This document shows, in pieces, positions 63,020-64,000 of a DNA stretch of 64,000 bases; position 1 is the stretch's first letter, and every line of letters begins with the position of its first letter. The stretch lies in NCBI GenBank assembly GCA_963735175.1, contig CAVTJX010000003.1, forward strand, positions 124,001-188,000, written 5' to 3'. The notes beneath the pieces were generated by a model. That model worked only from the letters and a program-made list of their open reading frames with translations. It had not been told where the DNA came from and ran no database searches. Both the position numbers and the translations under genes were made by a program. This DNA comes from CAVTJX01 sp963735175. Its GTDB lineage: Bacteria; Electryoneota; RPQS01.

Positions 63020-63511
63020 TCACGCGCGTAACTGGCGCCACAGCAAGATATCGGAAAGCTCCGCGTGAATTGTCGTGAGCTGCATATGCTGTTTGGTCCA
63101 GAACGCCGCCGATTCCGCGCGCGGCAGATACAGCGCCGTGCCGTGCTGCAGCTCGGAGAGCTGGCCGTAGAACGAACGTGCCTTGCGCAGCGTCAGCACC
63201 GGCCCGCCCTGTGCAATGGCGCGCAGCGGGCTTTCCTTGATGTCCTCCATCACGCCGAGGCCCCAAGTCTGCGGCGACATCGCCTCGTCGTGCAGCAGCA
63301 GGGCTTCATCCAAAAGTTCCAGCGGCTCGCACCCTTCTGCGTTGGGCCGCTCGCCGGTAACCGCCTCGTACCGCGTGAGCAGATAGAGTTCCAGCGCCCA
63401 GCGCAGCTCCAGCGCCGCATGCACGAGCGCTTCCGCCTTGGCGTCTTTCTGCCACGCCTGTAAAAACTCATCCGCGCGCCCCAAACACGCGCCCACAGTC
63501 CATTCTGTCAT
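63020..63511 (-). CDS. Conserved-looking hypothetical protein between porX and tsaE
   Basis: About 163 residues from ATG 63511 (MTEWTVGACLGRADEFLQ), or 166 from 63520. The product is helical, Leu/Ala/Glu-rich, without signal peptide or membrane helix. ALVHAALELRWALELYLLTR and FYGQLSELQHGTALYLPRA suggest a HEPN-like or all-alpha fold, but no family motif can be named. It is in line with porX upstream (33 nt) and tsaE downstream. Function unknown. Confidence 0.55.
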   Translation of the reverse strand: MTEWTVGACLGRADEFLQAWQKDAKAEALVHAALELRWALELYLLTRYEAVTGERPNAEGCEPLELLDEALLLHDEAMSPQTWGLGVMEDIKESPLRAIAQGGPVLTLRKARSFYGQLSELQHGTALYLPRAESAAFWTKQHMQLTTIHAELSDILLWRQLRA

Positions 63512-63520
63512 CGGGTCCAC

Positions 63521-63552
63521 TTAGTACTTTGGCACTTTGGTTCTTTGGTACT
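63521..63552. repeat. Short ACTTTGG-type tract
   Basis: TAGTACTTTGGCACTTTGGT, then TCTTTGGTACTTTA: four near-copies of a 7-9 nt word fill the gap between porX and the next gene. Confidence 0.45.
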
Positions 63553-64000
63553 TTATCCTTTGCCTTCCATAATCACCACCGGCAGAATCATCTCTTCCAG
63601 CGAGCAGCCGCCGTGCAGGAAGCTGTCTTTGTAGAGCGCCAGGTACTTGTGGTAATTGGTCGGGTAGACGAAATAGTAATTTTCCTTGGCGATGATGTAG
63701 CCCACGTTCAACCCGCGCTTGGGCAGGCGGAAGCGTTCGGGTTTGGACACGATCATCGCTTGCCGTTCGTCGACCTTCAGATTGCGCCCATGCTTGAAGC
63801 GCAGATTGGTCGAAGCCTCGCGGTCGGAAATGACCTTCGCTCCCTTGCTCGCGCGAATCGAGCCGTGATCGGTGGTCACGATCACCGTCCACTTCTGCTT
63901 GCCGAAGGCCTGCAGAATCTGCCGCAGGCTGGAATGCTCGAACCACGCCCGCACCACGCTGCGATAGCCGGCTTCGTGCGGCAGCATTTCGCGGATCACG
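63553..64000 (-). CDS. porX: PorX-type response regulator, C-terminal PglZ-phosphatase part (continues past window edge)
   Basis: PorX is the response regulator (REC + PglZ alkaline-phosphatase-like domain) that controls type IX secretion genes in Bacteroidetes. Only the last 148 residues are present. VIVTTDHGSIRASKGAKVI has the metal-binding Asp-His. REASTNLRFKHGRNLKVDE and VGYIIAKENYYFVYPTNYHK follow, then the end FLHGGCSLEEMILPVVIM. This ending closely fits the PorX PglZ domain. The REC domain would lie at higher coordinates. Its presence agrees with the six sorting-domain proteins in the window. Confidence 0.85.
   Translation of the reverse strand, partial: VIREMLPHEAGYRSVVRAWFEHSSLRQILQAFGKQKWTVIVTTDHGSIRASKGAKVISDREASTNLRFKHGRNLKVDERQAMIVSKPERFRLPKRGLNVGYIIAKENYYFVYPTNYHKYLALYKDSFLHGGCSLEEMILPVVIMEGKG

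Noticed and set aside
1..64000. tRNA or rRNA genes
   Set aside because: No tRNA T-loop/anticodon arrangement or rRNA core was noticed by eye in the intergenic regions; a tRNA search program would be needed for certainty.

Overview
The window is a GC-rich (roughly 60-65% by eye) chromosomal segment of a Gram-negative, diderm bacterium. Six large exported proteins end in the same C-terminal sorting/FlgD-like domain (YPNPFNP signature, a Gly-Leu-Tyr-Phe strand and a terminal basic residue). The right edge carries the phosphatase domain of a PorX-type regulator. Together with LptD and a cell-envelope glycosyltransferase operon, this points to the FCB superphylum, probably an uncultured candidate lineage with a type IX-like (Por) secretion system. 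Species cannot be named from the sequence.

Layout. 1-5 kb: tail of a GH57 amylase-type enzyme, lptD, a REP-associated transposase (RAYT) between perfect inverted repeats, and a DHH phosphoesterase. 5-16 kb, minus strand: a C25 (gingipain-type) protein, hslU-hslV, dnaG, lemA, a nucleotidyltransferase and a TPM-domain protein. 16-22 kb, plus strand: HAD hydrolase, two beta-helix paralogues, acpS and another sorted secreted protein. 22-24 kb: an AT-richer two-gene ATPase/nuclease-like module. 24-26.5 kb: nnr, a VanZ-like gene and ssb. 26.5-34 kb: a run of exported proteins, including two consecutive genes whose in-frame TGA codons look like selenocysteine. 34.2-35.1 kb: an IS5-family element. 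35-38 kb, minus strand: feoA-feoB plus a small Cys-containing membrane protein. 38.5-45.8 kb: coupled envelope genes (two glycosyltransferases, an MsbA-like ABC exporter, a membrane-phosphoesterase fusion and a heptosyltransferase-like GT9). 45.8-49.6 kb, minus strand: S4 protein, SGNH hydrolase, MBOAT acyltransferase and an unknown gene. 49.6-52.7 kb: M28 peptidase and a TolB-like propeller. 52.9-60.4 kb, minus strand: four exported proteins including a ~1,560-residue propeller/cohesin/dockerin-like protein. 60.8-64 kb, minus strand: DUF72, tsaB, tsaE, an unknown gene and porX.

Most striking observation: the genes at 30252-31220 and 31244-32185 are paralogues. Each has one in-frame TGA in an identical Pro-Cys-Gly-TGA-His context. 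In each, exactly 17 nt after the TGA, an 8-bp hairpin with a GGN loop begins, which is the geometry of a bacterial SECIS element. They look like exported selenoproteins of a degenerate UshA/metallophosphatase fold. Secondary themes are at least six families of intergenic palindromic repeats, a possible defence module, and frameshifts in nearly half the genes. The frameshifts hit essential genes (dnaG, hslU, tsaB) and most likely reflect consensus errors rather than decay, so many entries below describe a gene reassembled across frames.
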